Assembly: GCF_029051885.1 (NCBI RefSeq)
Contig: NZ_JAIDKI010000244.1
Span: 1 to 55,992 of the forward strand
Reading direction: 5' to 3'
DNA length: 55,992 nucleotides
DNA from: Muribaculum sp.
GTDB lineage: Bacteria; Bacteroidota; Bacteroidia; Bacteroidales; Muribaculaceae
In this document: piece after piece, positions 42,359 through 51,056 of the stretch
How positions within the stretch are numbered: the first letter of the stretch is position 1
Layout of the letters: every line of letters starts with the position of its first letter
Notes under the pieces: model-generated
What the model saw: the letters and a program-made list of their open reading frames with translations, nothing else
Database searches by the model: none
Told to the model about the DNA's origin: nothing
Program-made: the position numbers and the translations under genes

Positions 42359-43332
42359 AATCGGTCTTTTTTCTTTGTAATAAGCCCTGGGATAACGTGC
42401 ACCAGCGCACGGTTTATGCGTTCGATACGGTAAGTATTATTGGACGAGCCAAGCGTATCATTCATTATCTGAAGAATTTTTTTCTTCTCTTCAGGTACAT
42501 ATTGCGGAGCACGTTTGATTTCCTTTATATACTGTCCGCGGCATATTGTTCTACGATATATTCCTACGGGAAAATGTGACTCCACATACTTCATGACAAT
42601 GAAGTCCTCGATGAGTCGGTTGCCGTTGTTATTGCCTCTTGATGTAGCACTCCCCGTGTGTATTCTGAAATAGTTGAGCTTTTCGTAAATCTCGATTACT
42701 TTACCTTTTGCTACCATTTTTATCCAGAACAACCAGTCACCGGAGTTGCGCATTGTTATTGAGTCATCAAGCATTGACGGTGTATATGCATCTTTACGGA
42801 ATAGGGTCATAGATGCATTATAGATGTAATTGTTCCAATAAAGTGAATGTATGATATACTTTTCCCCGTCAAATATACGTATGCCACCATTCATTTTATA
42901 AGGCCAGTATTTCCAGTTGTCGACATCATATGGTTTAGGTTTACCTTCCGAGTCAATTGCGGTAGACCCTGTAAATGCTACTGTGGCATCTGGATTATTT
43001 TCGAGAGTATTTACAGTTGTTTCAAGAAATGTAGGCTCAGCCAGATCGTCAGCTTCAGCAATCCAAATATATTTTCCTTTGGCATGGCTGATGCCTTTGC
43101 GCCATTGTCTGAATGTGGAGCCTGAATTCTCACGATTGAGTTCTATATATGCTATCTTCGGATGATTACGATATGATTCAATAACCTCGAGGGAGTTGTC
43201 TGTTGAACAGTCATCAAGCAGTATAACCTCATAGTCCTGGAATGTTTGCCTGAATATGGAGTCCATACGCTCCGGAAGATACTGAGCGTAGTTGTAATTG
43301 GGTACAATAACGGAAACAAGAGGGTGTGACAT
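42355..43332 (-). CDS. GT2-family glycosyltransferase (paralog A)
   Basis: A 325-aa GT-A enzyme with 'VSVIVPNYNYAQYLPERMDS', 'VILLDDCSTDNSLEVIESY', 'WRKGISHAKGKYIWIAEADD' (DxD region) and 'NSGDWLFWIKMVAKGKVIE'. It is strongly similar over its whole length to the product of the next gene upstream (43523-44524), so the two arose by tandem duplication. It has a possible own -7 box at 43434-43441 and is coupled to the GT4 gene. Confidence 0.86.
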   Translation of the reverse strand: MSHPLVSVIVPNYNYAQYLPERMDSIFRQTFQDYEVILLDDCSTDNSLEVIESYRNHPKIAYIELNRENSGSTFRQWRKGISHAKGKYIWIAEADDLAEPTFLETTVNTLENNPDATVAFTGSTAIDSEGKPKPYDVDNWKYWPYKMNGGIRIFDGEKYIIHSLYWNNYIYNASMTLFRKDAYTPSMLDDSITMRNSGDWLFWIKMVAKGKVIEIYEKLNYFRIHTGSATSRGNNNGNRLIEDFIVMKYVESHFPVGIYRRTICRGQYIKEIKRAPQYVPEEKKKILQIMNDTLGSSNNTYRIERINRALVHVIPGLITKKKDRL

Positions 43333-43433
43333 AGTTCAAACTGTTCGTTAACTAAAGTATTAATTAGTCTGTTAGTAAATATATTAACAAACGGCATTGA
43401 GATAAATGTTCTGTTTGCAGCGTAATTATCGGA

Positions 43434-43441
43434 CAAAGGTA
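43434..43441 (-). promoter_or_regulatory. -7 box between the two GT2 genes
   Basis: TACCTTTG on the minus strand, about 100 nt upstream of the GT2 start at 43332. The -33 is weak. It suggests that the cluster has an internal promoter. Confidence 0.4.
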
Positions 43442-43522
43442 TGCAATTTTATTGTAACAGAGCATATTTTGTAGGAGTTATCGGAATGCTTGTATAACTC
43501 CAGGTTGATAATTAGCTACGAG

Positions 43523-44524
43523 TCAGAGTCGGTCGCGGTGCTGTGTGAGAATCAGTGGGCATATGGCGGCGGCAGCCTTGTTAAGGCGCTCGAGGCGGTA
43601 GTCAGTCATGTTTGCTCCAAACTCTGAGTGTATGGCATTAATTATCTCAAGGCGAGTTGAAGGGGAGTATTGTGGGGCCTTTATTACAGACTTTATAAGG
43701 CGTCCAATTCTCAGACGCCGTCGGTATGAACCTATATTGAAGTTGTCGTTAATGTATTTTAGTACGACAATTTCCTCAAAACGTATTTTCCCTGAGCGGT
43801 CGCCCTCAACCGTGGTGCTTGTACTGTGGCGTCGAAAGCGGTTGAGTTTTTCATATACCTCTATTACATTGCCAAGCGATGCAAGTTTTGTCCAGAACAT
43901 CCAGTCACCGGCGTTGCGCATGGTTATGCTTTCGGCAAGTAGAGAGGGGGAGTATGCGTTGCGGCGAAACAGGGCCATACTGGCATTGTAGATATAATTT
44001 TTCCAAAATAGGTTGTGGATAATATACTCTCTTCCGTCAAATGCGTTCCATCCTCTGCGGGTTTTGGCTCCGCGCCATTTGTCCCAGTCTTTACCGGATG
44101 GATTGCCGTTTTCGTCGATGATTACAGAGCCGGTAAACGCAACTACAGCCTGAGGATTGGCTTCGAGTGCTGCTACGGTCTTTTCGAGGAATGTGGATTC
44201 AGCAAGGTCGTCGGTCTCAGCTATCCATATATATTTGCCTTGTGAATGTGATATGCCTTTTTCCCATTGGCGAAAGGGAGAGCCTGAATTTATGGTGTTT
44301 ATCTCAAAGTAGCTTACTTTTGGATTGCAACGGTACTTTTCAAGTTGCTGAACGGAGTTGTCTGTAGAGCAATCGTCGAGTAGGATTATTTCAAAGTTTT
44401 GAAACGTCTGGTTAAGAATAGATTCCATACGTGTGTCAATATAACGGCCGTAATTGTAGTTAGGCACGATTATTGACACTACAGGTGTATTATTTTTATT
44501 ATCGATTATAGGAATGTGATTCAT
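43523..44524 (-). CDS. GT2-family glycosyltransferase (paralog B)
   Basis: A 333-aa GT-A enzyme, paralogous to the gene at 42355-43332: 'VSIIVPNYNYGRYIDTRMES', 'IILLDDCSTDNSVQQLEKY', 'WEKGISHSQGKYIWIAETDD' and 'NAGDWMFWTKLASLGNVIE' align directly. Both end in a similar basic 'DRL' C-terminus. It overlaps the GT8 gene by 4 nt. The two paralogs probably add similar sugars to different acceptors. Confidence 0.87.
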   Translation of the reverse strand: MNHIPIIDNKNNTPVVSIIVPNYNYGRYIDTRMESILNQTFQNFEIILLDDCSTDNSVQQLEKYRCNPKVSYFEINTINSGSPFRQWEKGISHSQGKYIWIAETDDLAESTFLEKTVAALEANPQAVVAFTGSVIIDENGNPSGKDWDKWRGAKTRRGWNAFDGREYIIHNLFWKNYIYNASMALFRRNAYSPSLLAESITMRNAGDWMFWTKLASLGNVIEVYEKLNRFRRHSTSTTVEGDRSGKIRFEEIVVLKYINDNFNIGSYRRRLRIGRLIKSVIKAPQYSPSTRLEIINAIHSEFGANMTDYRLERLNKAAAAICPLILTQHRDRL

Positions 44525-45450
44525 AACTTTCCGTTAAATTTTTGTTTGCGGTATCCGTTGCGTAGGCCGAGCATGTCCTGCAGAGGAAATGTAAGGCGGT
44601 TGAGGGTAAATCCGATATGTTTCTCCGGCCTCATTCCTTTCCATGGCGACATATCGGTATATTTTTCCCACATGGGTTTATACGGATTGATGCATTTTTC
44701 CTGCCAGGGTTTGTGTTTGCCTGCGAAGTGGATGATTGCAGGCTGCTTCATCTCCCGGTCAATTGTGGATTCTGATGACGGAAGGGTGTGGCGGCGGCGG
44801 CGCAGCATTCCTTCCTGCATGTTCCAGCGGTGGGGCAGGTAGGTGACTTCTTCTGACAATACTGCGTTGAGCAGATCCTGGTCATGTGCTACGATGCGTG
44901 TGCGGTATTGCTCCATCCATGTCATCAGACGCTCCATTACGTTGTGTCTGCGCCAATAGTCGAGATTTATCAGCAGCACTCCGGCATTGAAGTAAAGATA
45001 GCTTTCCGGCATTCCGAGACGGCGGTGCTTGTCGGTAAACGAACTGTTCATGTCCTCTACAGCAGCGAGTGCATAGCCGGATATATCGGTATCCCATAGC
45101 GGTCGCAGGGAGCCGAGCACAAGCAGGTCACAGTCTACGTAGATTGCTTTTTTTATGTCGGAAGGTAGGATTTCTGTGAGAAAGCATCTGAAATATGTCG
45201 ACAGGCTTATATAGTCGTTGTCAAAGTGGGGCAGCTCTTTTACAAGACTGTCCCCTACGATGTAAAATTTTATACCGGCGCCGAATGTATCTTCCACAAT
45301 ACCGCGAAGTGTCTCCATATTGTCGGTCGACAGCGTGGCTGCCACTATATGGATATTTACCTCATTGTCGCGGTTGTTGTCGAGCAGCGAGGTAAGCATT
45401 ATGCCGCAGTATGGTACGTAGCGGTCGTCGATGTTACATACAATGTCCAT
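44521..45450 (-). CDS. GT8-family glycosyltransferase
   Basis: A 309-aa retaining GT-A enzyme of the LgtC/galactosyltransferase type. The start 'MDIVCNIDDRYVPYCGIMLT', the DxD motif in 'KKAIYVDCDLLVLGSLRPLW', 'YFNAGVLLINLDYWR', 'HDQDLLNAVL' and the C-terminal 'IIHFAGKHKPW' are the standard blocks. Such enzymes add Gal or Glc to LPS core or O-antigen. It is the first intact gene of the cluster, preceded by a decayed GT8 start. Confidence 0.9.
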   Translation of the reverse strand: MDIVCNIDDRYVPYCGIMLTSLLDNNRDNEVNIHIVAATLSTDNMETLRGIVEDTFGAGIKFYIVGDSLVKELPHFDNDYISLSTYFRCFLTEILPSDIKKAIYVDCDLLVLGSLRPLWDTDISGYALAAVEDMNSSFTDKHRRLGMPESYLYFNAGVLLINLDYWRRHNVMERLMTWMEQYRTRIVAHDQDLLNAVLSEEVTYLPHRWNMQEGMLRRRRHTLPSSESTIDREMKQPAIIHFAGKHKPWQEKCINPYKPMWEKYTDMSPWKGMRPEKHIGFTLNRLTFPLQDMLGLRNGYRKQKFNGKL

Positions 45451-45512
45451 GATGGAAGATAATTGGGCTATTTATGCGTTTTGCTTAGTTCATTGAATTA
45501 TAGCATTCGGCA

Positions 45513-45605
45513 TCAGTCCGTATTGCTCTTTGGGGATGTCAGCATCACTCCGCAATATTTTACGAAGTTGTGGTCAATATTACAGATAATGTCAATAGTA
45601 GCCAT
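45513..45605 (-). pseudogene. remnant of a second GT8 gene
   Basis: On the minus strand an ATG at 45605 opens a 30-codon frame whose product ('MATIDIICNIDHNFVKYCGV' then 'MLTSPKSNTD') aligns with the N-terminus of the intact GT8 63 bp downstream ('MDIVCNIDDRYVPYCGIMLTS'). It then leaves homology and stops. Synonymous positions differ widely, so this is an old paralog cut off after its first 24 codons, not a recent duplication. It may still be translated as a leader peptide of the GT operon. Confidence 0.8.
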
Positions 45606-45664
45606 AACACACAGACTATAAGGAAATAGATTGATTCAGGATTGTGCTGAATTCTGTACTATTG

Positions 45665-45672
45665 CAAAAGTA
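45665..45672 (-). promoter_or_regulatory. -7 box of the glycosyltransferase cluster
   Basis: TACTTTTG on the minus strand, upstream of the GT8 remnant. The transcript would include the remnant and then the intact GT8 gene. The -33 is not obvious. Confidence 0.45.
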
Positions 45673-45853
45673 GTAAAAATCATATACTTTTCCTCATTTT
45701 GAATAGACATAAGTCAAGTTATTGATGTTTTATCGTGGTGGCATATGCTTTATATGGTGCGGGTAATGCATTTATATGTTGTAAAACATATTATTAAGTT
45801 AAAATTATGTCGGGATTAAGTAGATTTTAAATCCTGTGTTAAGTCTGTCGGCC

Positions 45854-45861
45854 TAACTTTG
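45854..45861 (+). promoter_or_regulatory. -7 box upstream of the GH43 gene
   Basis: TAACTTTG; a transcript would begin near 45866 and meet the terminator-like hairpin at 45906-45948 before the GH43 ATG at 46033. Between the GT8 remnant and this box (45606-45853) I see only AT-rich DNA and the minus-strand -7 box. Confidence 0.45.
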
Positions 45862-45905
45862 CCATCGAAAAGTTAATCGAAGCGAATATATTTAAAGTGG
45901 AAAAC

Positions 45906-45948
45906 GGGCTGCTGCAAATCATGATATTTTTGTGGCAGCCCATTTTTA
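45906..45948 (+). terminator. terminator or attenuator before the GH43 gene
   Basis: GGGCTGCTGCAAA pairs with TTTTGTGGCAGCCC (two wobble pairs), followed by ATTTTT. It is strong enough to end transcription in the plus direction, yet lies 85 nt before the GH43 start and about 40 nt after the -7 box. Confidence 0.6.
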
Positions 45949-45963
45949 AGACCGGTGAATTTA

Positions 45964-45986
45964 AAGTAACTCGGAACAGTTACTTA
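45964..45986. repeat. short TTAAGTAA-type palindrome
   Basis: AAGTAACT-CGGAAC-AGTTACTT, with a 13-bp string GAACAGTTACTTA identical to one at 48959-48971. Both lie 20-50 nt upstream of start codons of secreted-enzyme genes. Confidence 0.5.
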
Positions 45987-46032
45987 TCTCACACTTGCAA
46001 TACTCGTCTAAACCATTCAAAAAAACATAATT

Positions 46033-48699
46033 ATGAGTCACTCTATCTGTAACCGTATTTTTTCGGTCGCGGCGTTGTACATCATGCTGCCGCTGACGGT
46101 GGCCTATGCTTTTGACATTCCTGATGACCAGCCGTATATCTATGATTATTACGACAATGGCGTTACCGCGGAGGAATATGTGGCCAATTATAAGGGCACG
46201 CCATATCGGAGCCATCTACTGAGCGCGTCGTCCGACTGCAAGATGCAGGCCGAGGATTTTGATAACGGTGGCAAGGATATCAGCTGGAATTTCATGAATA
46301 CAGGCTCCAACTCTTATCGTAAGGATATCGACGAAGTACGTATCAACAGAGGTGGCTCTGGATATGTGATAGGCAATGTAAGTGCCGGCGACTGGCTGTG
46401 CTATACGATTGAAGTGGCCGAAGCCGGTGAATATGAGTTGCAGATATGCATGAGTTCCGACAATGTGAAGGATTTGTTCTTTGAGATTGACGGAAAGGCT
46501 GCCGGAGAGATTGTTTCCGCTCCGGGCCATGGCTGGGACACCTATTCGATGGTTGTAAATCCCGGTATAATGCTTTCTCAGGGGAAGCATGTGCTTCGAT
46601 GGGTACCTTCCAATTCAATGAATATTGATTATTACGTGTGGCACCGCACGGGCGATTATGTTGAAAATACAGGCAACGGGCAGTATGATTTCAATTATCC
46701 GCGTCAATGGACCTATACGTCCAACCCTATGTTTACAGAGCTTACATCGCCAATGTTTGGTGTAGGATTTACATCTCCGCTGTACACAGCCGACCCGTCG
46801 GCACACGTGTGGAATGTAGACGGTAAGGAAGTGCTGTACGTGTATGCCTCGCATGACATGTCGCCCTCGCAGGGGTGCGACCATATGGACCGTTATCATA
46901 TTTTCTCTACAGAAGATATGATACACTGGACCGATCACGGCGAGGTAATGAATGCGGCGACATCCAACAGGTATACCGGCACTACCAACAACTACGGCGA
47001 GGAATATATGTGGGCGCCCGACTGTAATTACAATCCTGCCGACGGCCTTTATTATTTCATCTATCCTCACCGTATACGCATGAACGGAGAGGCCGTATGG
47101 CAGCATTTCCTTGCGACAAGCGAGAATCCGGCCGGTCCGTGGAAGTGTATCGGATATATCGACGGTATCCCATCGACAATAGACCCATGCCTCTTTGTGG
47201 ATGACGACGGAGAGGCCTATGTGTTCACTTCGGGCCGGGGTGGATGCTGGATGACGAAACTGAAGCGCGACAACTGGCTTGAGATGGAGGGAGAGAGCGT
47301 TATGCTGCTTGGTCCTGACGGTGATGTCGCAAGCGGTTTCCCGAGTTTTCATGAGGGGCCCTGGGTATTCAAGAAGGATGGCAGGTATTATCTTGTCTAT
47401 GCCGACGGTTATACTACGGTCAACCGCATGCAATACTCTGTCTCCGACAATATTGCCGGACCGTATACTCCCAAAGGTGTTTTTATGAATCCTATGGGGT
47501 GCAACACCACACACGGATCGGTTGTGGAGTTCAAGGGTAAGTGGTATACGTTCTATCATACTGCTGATTTCTCGGGGCATGGTGCATTGCGTTCGGTGTG
47601 CTACGACGAGCAGACATTTGATGATGAGGGAAATCTCAATCTTCTTCGCAACTTCGGAGAGCCGCATGGCGGGAAGGCCAGAGTGTTCAACGGCACAGAG
47701 CCGTTGACAATAAGTGCTGTAGAGTATAATGATGGTAAAGGCGGAAACGCGTATTACAAGCGTGATATGTCGGTACCCTCGCGCAGTGCCGATGGAGTCA
47801 ATCTTGACAATTTCGAATTTCTCCGTTTCTCACTCAATGTGGCTAAGTCCGGACGCTACGCCATGACTGTCGTGGCCGAGAATATCATGTCGGACAGCAG
47901 GATAGCAGTGGCTTTTGATGGAACCTGGAAGACTGCCGAGAGCGGTCGCGAACTCCCTCAGAAGAGTCTTACTGGCGACAGGCAGGAGCTTTACATATAT
48001 CCCATATCTCTTGAAGCGGGTGAGCATTATATCGAGTTGAGGGTGACTCGCGGAGCAATGAGACTATATGATTTCACATTATCGACAGGCGCCGCCTACA
48101 TACCCGGCGTCATCGAGGCCGAGGATCTTGAAGCCTCCGACTACAGATTTCAGGACAAAGGCGCATGGGAACGCAACTCAAAGGGATATCGTGATGATGT
48201 TCAGGTTGCTATAGATTCTCATTCCGACGGGTGGCACATAGGCTCTACCTCGACAGGCGATTACTACAAGTATAATTTCATCGCGAAAGAGGATGGTGTG
48301 TATACAGTCACGGCACGCCTCAGCGACGACCCTAAGGCATCAAGCCGGTTGCGTATGTATATCGACGATGAGGAGATTGATGACTGGAGTTTCTCGGGAC
48401 AGAGCGACTGGAATACGTATTTTAATCACGATGTAAAGGATGTAGAGATAGCCGAAGGGGCCCATGTGCTGAAATTCGAGGTGGTGCGCGGCCCGATGAA
48501 TATCGACCGGTTTACATTCACCCGTACCGGTGAGCTCTCCGGAATGGATGAAACCCGCTGGCAGCATCCGTCCGCGGAATTTGTGAGTGTATATTCTATA
48601 GACGGGCGCCCGGTAAGAGGCCGGGTTGCTGCCAAGTCGGCTCTTGACGGTCTTGACCGGGGGATATACATAGTAGGAGGTCGCAAGGTGGCCAAATAA
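46033..48699 (+). CDS. secreted GH43-type glycoside hydrolase with CBM6-like modules
   Basis: An 888-aa protein with signal peptide 'IFSVAALYIMLPLTVAYAFD'. An N-terminal CBM6-like module (about 70-200: 'QAEDFDNGGKDISW', 'VSAGDWLCYTIEVAEAGEY') precedes a GH43 five-blade propeller (about 230-545). The GH43 catalytic triad is visible: base D254 ('YTADPSAHV'), pKa-modulating D384 ('STIDPCLFV') and acid E441 ('FHEGPWVF'). A second module (about 545-690) and a further CBM6-like one (about 695-835, 'IEAEDLEASDYRF', 'STGDYYKYNF') follow. The end, 'VYSIDGRPVRGR' to 'GIYIVGGRKVAK', is a T9SS-like tail. Probable role: arabinose- or xylose-containing plant glycan breakdown. Confidence 0.85.
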   Translation: MSHSICNRIFSVAALYIMLPLTVAYAFDIPDDQPYIYDYYDNGVTAEEYVANYKGTPYRSHLLSASSDCKMQAEDFDNGGKDISWNFMNTGSNSYRKDIDEVRINRGGSGYVIGNVSAGDWLCYTIEVAEAGEYELQICMSSDNVKDLFFEIDGKAAGEIVSAPGHGWDTYSMVVNPGIMLSQGKHVLRWVPSNSMNIDYYVWHRTGDYVENTGNGQYDFNYPRQWTYTSNPMFTELTSPMFGVGFTSPLYTADPSAHVWNVDGKEVLYVYASHDMSPSQGCDHMDRYHIFSTEDMIHWTDHGEVMNAATSNRYTGTTNNYGEEYMWAPDCNYNPADGLYYFIYPHRIRMNGEAVWQHFLATSENPAGPWKCIGYIDGIPSTIDPCLFVDDDGEAYVFTSGRGGCWMTKLKRDNWLEMEGESVMLLGPDGDVASGFPSFHEGPWVFKKDGRYYLVYADGYTTVNRMQYSVSDNIAGPYTPKGVFMNPMGCNTTHGSVVEFKGKWYTFYHTADFSGHGALRSVCYDEQTFDDEGNLNLLRNFGEPHGGKARVFNGTEPLTISAVEYNDGKGGNAYYKRDMSVPSRSADGVNLDNFEFLRFSLNVAKSGRYAMTVVAENIMSDSRIAVAFDGTWKTAESGRELPQKSLTGDRQELYIYPISLEAGEHYIELRVTRGAMRLYDFTLSTGAAYIPGVIEAEDLEASDYRFQDKGAWERNSKGYRDDVQVAIDSHSDGWHIGSTSTGDYYKYNFIAKEDGVYTVTARLSDDPKASSRLRMYIDDEEIDDWSFSGQSDWNTYFNHDVKDVEIAEGAHVLKFEVVRGPMNIDRFTFTRTGELSGMDETRWQHPSAEFVSVYSIDGRPVRGRVAAKSALDGLDRGIYIVGGRKVAK

Positions 48700-48726
48700 C
48701 TGTTAGTTGGTTATATAAATATCGGG

Positions 48727-48750
48727 CGGGAGCATACTTTTGTGCTCCCG
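48727..48750 (+). terminator. terminator of the GH43 gene
   Basis: CGGGAGCA and TGCTCCCG pair over an 8-nt loop, followed by TCTTC. Confidence 0.75.
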
Positions 48751-48800
48751 TCTTCATTATGGCTGGTAGAACAATTATGTTACAATTGGAAAAATTTGAG

Positions 48801-48808
48801 TACTTTTG
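48801..48808 (+). promoter_or_regulatory. -7 box of the M13 peptidase gene
   Basis: TACTTTTG; the leader to the ATG at 48991 would be about 180 nt and would contain the inverted repeat at 48856-48971. No good -33. Confidence 0.45.
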
Positions 48809-48855
48809 CAACTGTTTGCGCTTTTCGTGCATCAAATAATGATGAATACTTTTAC

Positions 48856-48971
48856 TAAGTAACTGGTCGAAATTATTTAATGTTTATTTGAGTGAAGTTT
48901 TTTAGAAGATTTTGCCGGAGAGACATCGAAATAATCTGACCGGGAAACATAAAATTTAGAACAGTTACTTA
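48856..48971. repeat. 116-bp palindromic element in the M13 leader
   Basis: TAAGTAACTG (48856-48865) and CAGTTACTTA (48962-48971) are a perfect 10-bp inverted repeat. Inside, GGTCGAAATTATTT (48865-48878) is mirrored by AAATAATCTGACC (48929-48941). The left end resembles the left end of the element at 137 (TAAGTAA..GTCG.AAAATTATTT), which suggests the same family. No ORF is present. Confidence 0.5.
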
Positions 48972-48990
48972 ACACAATTACAGTAATAAT

Positions 48991-51033
48991 ATGAACCTGT
49001 TAAAATCACTTGCAACCGCCGGACTCATGGGCTTCCTCGCGGTGCTCCCTATGAGCGCTGAGGAACATCTGAAAAGCCTTGATCCCAAGCAGTTTGATCC
49101 AAACACTCCGGCCTCTGCCGACTTCTACCAGCATGTAACCAAAGGATGGCGTGACGCTCATCCTCTTACCGCCGAACATGCACGCTACGGCGCGTTCGAC
49201 GTGCTCAACGACTCTTCCGAGGCTCGTGTAAAGCGTATTGTGCTCGGTCTGGGCGCTACCAATCCCAAGCCCGGCTCGGTAGCCCACAAGGTATGGACGA
49301 TTTACTCACAGGCTATGGATTCAGTGCGTCGCAACCGTGAGGGTGCCGCTCCTATCCAGGCCGATCTCAAGAAGATTGAGAACACTCCCCACGAGGAGAT
49401 GACCGACCTCTTTCTCTGGATGCACGGCAACTATGCCTCTCCCTTCTTCGGCGCAGGACCCATGGAGGACCTTGCCAACAGTAAGGAATACGCAATGTAT
49501 GTATCAGGCGGTGGTATGGGTCTTGGCGACCGCGACTACTATCTGCTCGACGACAAGCGCAACAAGGAAGTGCGTGAGGCGTACAAGAAGCTGATTGTAA
49601 AGCAGATGCAGAATGCCGGCTTCAAGGCCAAGGATGCAAAGCGCATCATGACCAACGTAATGAAAATCGAGACTGCCCTTGCCGACTCGGCATGGACCCG
49701 CGAGCAGAGCCGTAATATTCCGGCGATGTACAATCCGTTTACATTCGCACAGCTCAAGGAGACATATCCCGGAGTAAACTGGGACCGTTTCTTTATCGAG
49801 ACTATGGGAATCCCCTCGCCTGAGACTGTTATCGTTACAGAGCCCAACTCGGTGATGCAGGGTGTCAATCTGCTTTCGACCCTCACCGACCGTGAAATCA
49901 AGGACTATTACCTCTGGAAATATGTGGCTCAGGCTGCCGGTAAACTCAGCGACAAGTTTACCGACGCTTCATTTGAGTTCAACAAGGTAATGAGCGGTGT
50001 AAGCGAGCAGCGTCCGCGATGGAAGCGTGCGCTCGGAGCTACCGAGGGTATGCTCGGCGAGGCTGTCGGACAGCTTTATGTAGAGAAATACTTCCCTCAG
50101 TCGTCAAAGGACTACATGGTGGGTCTGGTAGAGAATCTGCGCACAGCTCTCGGCAAACATATAATCAATCTTCCCTGGATGAGCGACGACACCAAGCTCA
50201 ACGCCATCAAGAAGCTCAATGCCTTTACCGTGAAAATCGGATATCCCGACAAATGGAAGGACTACAGCAGCATGGTTATCGATCCTGAGCTGAGCTACTA
50301 CGAGAATATGCACAATGCCGGCATGTGGCATCAGAAAGAGGAATATGCCAAGTGGGGCAAGCCTGTCGACAAGACTGAGTGGGGTATGACTCCGCAGACC
50401 GTCAACGCCTACTACAATCCTCTGGCCAATGAGATTGTGTTCCCGGCAGCTATTCTCCAGGCTCCTTTCTACGACCCTGAGTCGTCGGATGCCGAGAATT
50501 ATGGCGGTATCGGTGTGGTAATCGGTCATGAGATGACTCATGGATTTGACGACCAGGGACGCAACTTCGACGCAGACGGCAATATGGTCAACTGGTGGAC
50601 TGCAGAGGATGCCGAGAAGTTTGCTGAAAAGACCAAGGGTCTTATCGCACAGTTTGACGCAGTGGAGATTCTTCCCGGTCTTCATGGCAACGGACAGTAT
50701 ACCCTTGGCGAGAATATCGCCGACCAGGGTGGCCTTCGCGTGGCTATGACAGCATTCCTCGACTCGCAGAAGAAGAAGGGTGTGGATATTGCTACTGAGA
50801 AAATCGAGGGTCTGACCCCCATGCAGGTATTCTATCTCAACTACGCCAACCTCTGGGCTCAGAATATCCGTGATGAAGAGATTCGTTCTCTTACCCAAGG
50901 CGATGTGCATTCACTTGGCGAACAGCGTGTCAACGTTACTCTGCGCAACATTGATCCGTTCTTCGAGGCATTCTCTATCAAAGAGGGCGACAAGATGTTC
51001 CGACCGGTAGAGGAGCGCGTGGTTATCTGGTAA
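48991..51033 (+). CDS. M13-family zinc metallopeptidase (PepO/neprilysin-like)
   Basis: A 680-aa exported endopeptidase. The signal peptide 'LLKSLATAGLMGFLAVLPMSA' is followed by the M13 N-domain ('FYQHVTKGWRDAHPLTAEHARYG') and the C-domain with zinc ligands H513-E514-x-x-H517 ('GHEMTHGFDDQGRNFD') and E574/D578 ('LGENIADQGGL'). The 'NAYYNPLANEIVFPAAILQ' substrate block is standard. It cleaves peptides in the periplasm or at the surface. The long leader holds a palindromic element. Confidence 0.93.
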   Translation: MNLLKSLATAGLMGFLAVLPMSAEEHLKSLDPKQFDPNTPASADFYQHVTKGWRDAHPLTAEHARYGAFDVLNDSSEARVKRIVLGLGATNPKPGSVAHKVWTIYSQAMDSVRRNREGAAPIQADLKKIENTPHEEMTDLFLWMHGNYASPFFGAGPMEDLANSKEYAMYVSGGGMGLGDRDYYLLDDKRNKEVREAYKKLIVKQMQNAGFKAKDAKRIMTNVMKIETALADSAWTREQSRNIPAMYNPFTFAQLKETYPGVNWDRFFIETMGIPSPETVIVTEPNSVMQGVNLLSTLTDREIKDYYLWKYVAQAAGKLSDKFTDASFEFNKVMSGVSEQRPRWKRALGATEGMLGEAVGQLYVEKYFPQSSKDYMVGLVENLRTALGKHIINLPWMSDDTKLNAIKKLNAFTVKIGYPDKWKDYSSMVIDPELSYYENMHNAGMWHQKEEYAKWGKPVDKTEWGMTPQTVNAYYNPLANEIVFPAAILQAPFYDPESSDAENYGGIGVVIGHEMTHGFDDQGRNFDADGNMVNWWTAEDAEKFAEKTKGLIAQFDAVEILPGLHGNGQYTLGENIADQGGLRVAMTAFLDSQKKKGVDIATEKIEGLTPMQVFYLNYANLWAQNIRDEEIRSLTQGDVHSLGEQRVNVTLRNIDPFFEAFSIKEGDKMFRPVEERVVIW

Positions 51034-51056
51034 TATACCCGCAGATACATATCCTA

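Noticed and set aside
46615-47667. 350-aa minus-strand ORF opposite the GH43 gene
   Set aside because: It lies wholly inside a recognised GH43 catalytic domain with intact active-site residues; its composition (many His, Cys, Arg) is that of a shadow frame.
50104-50910. 268-aa minus-strand ORF opposite the M13 peptidase
   Set aside because: Shadow of the zinc-binding domain of a clear M13 gene.
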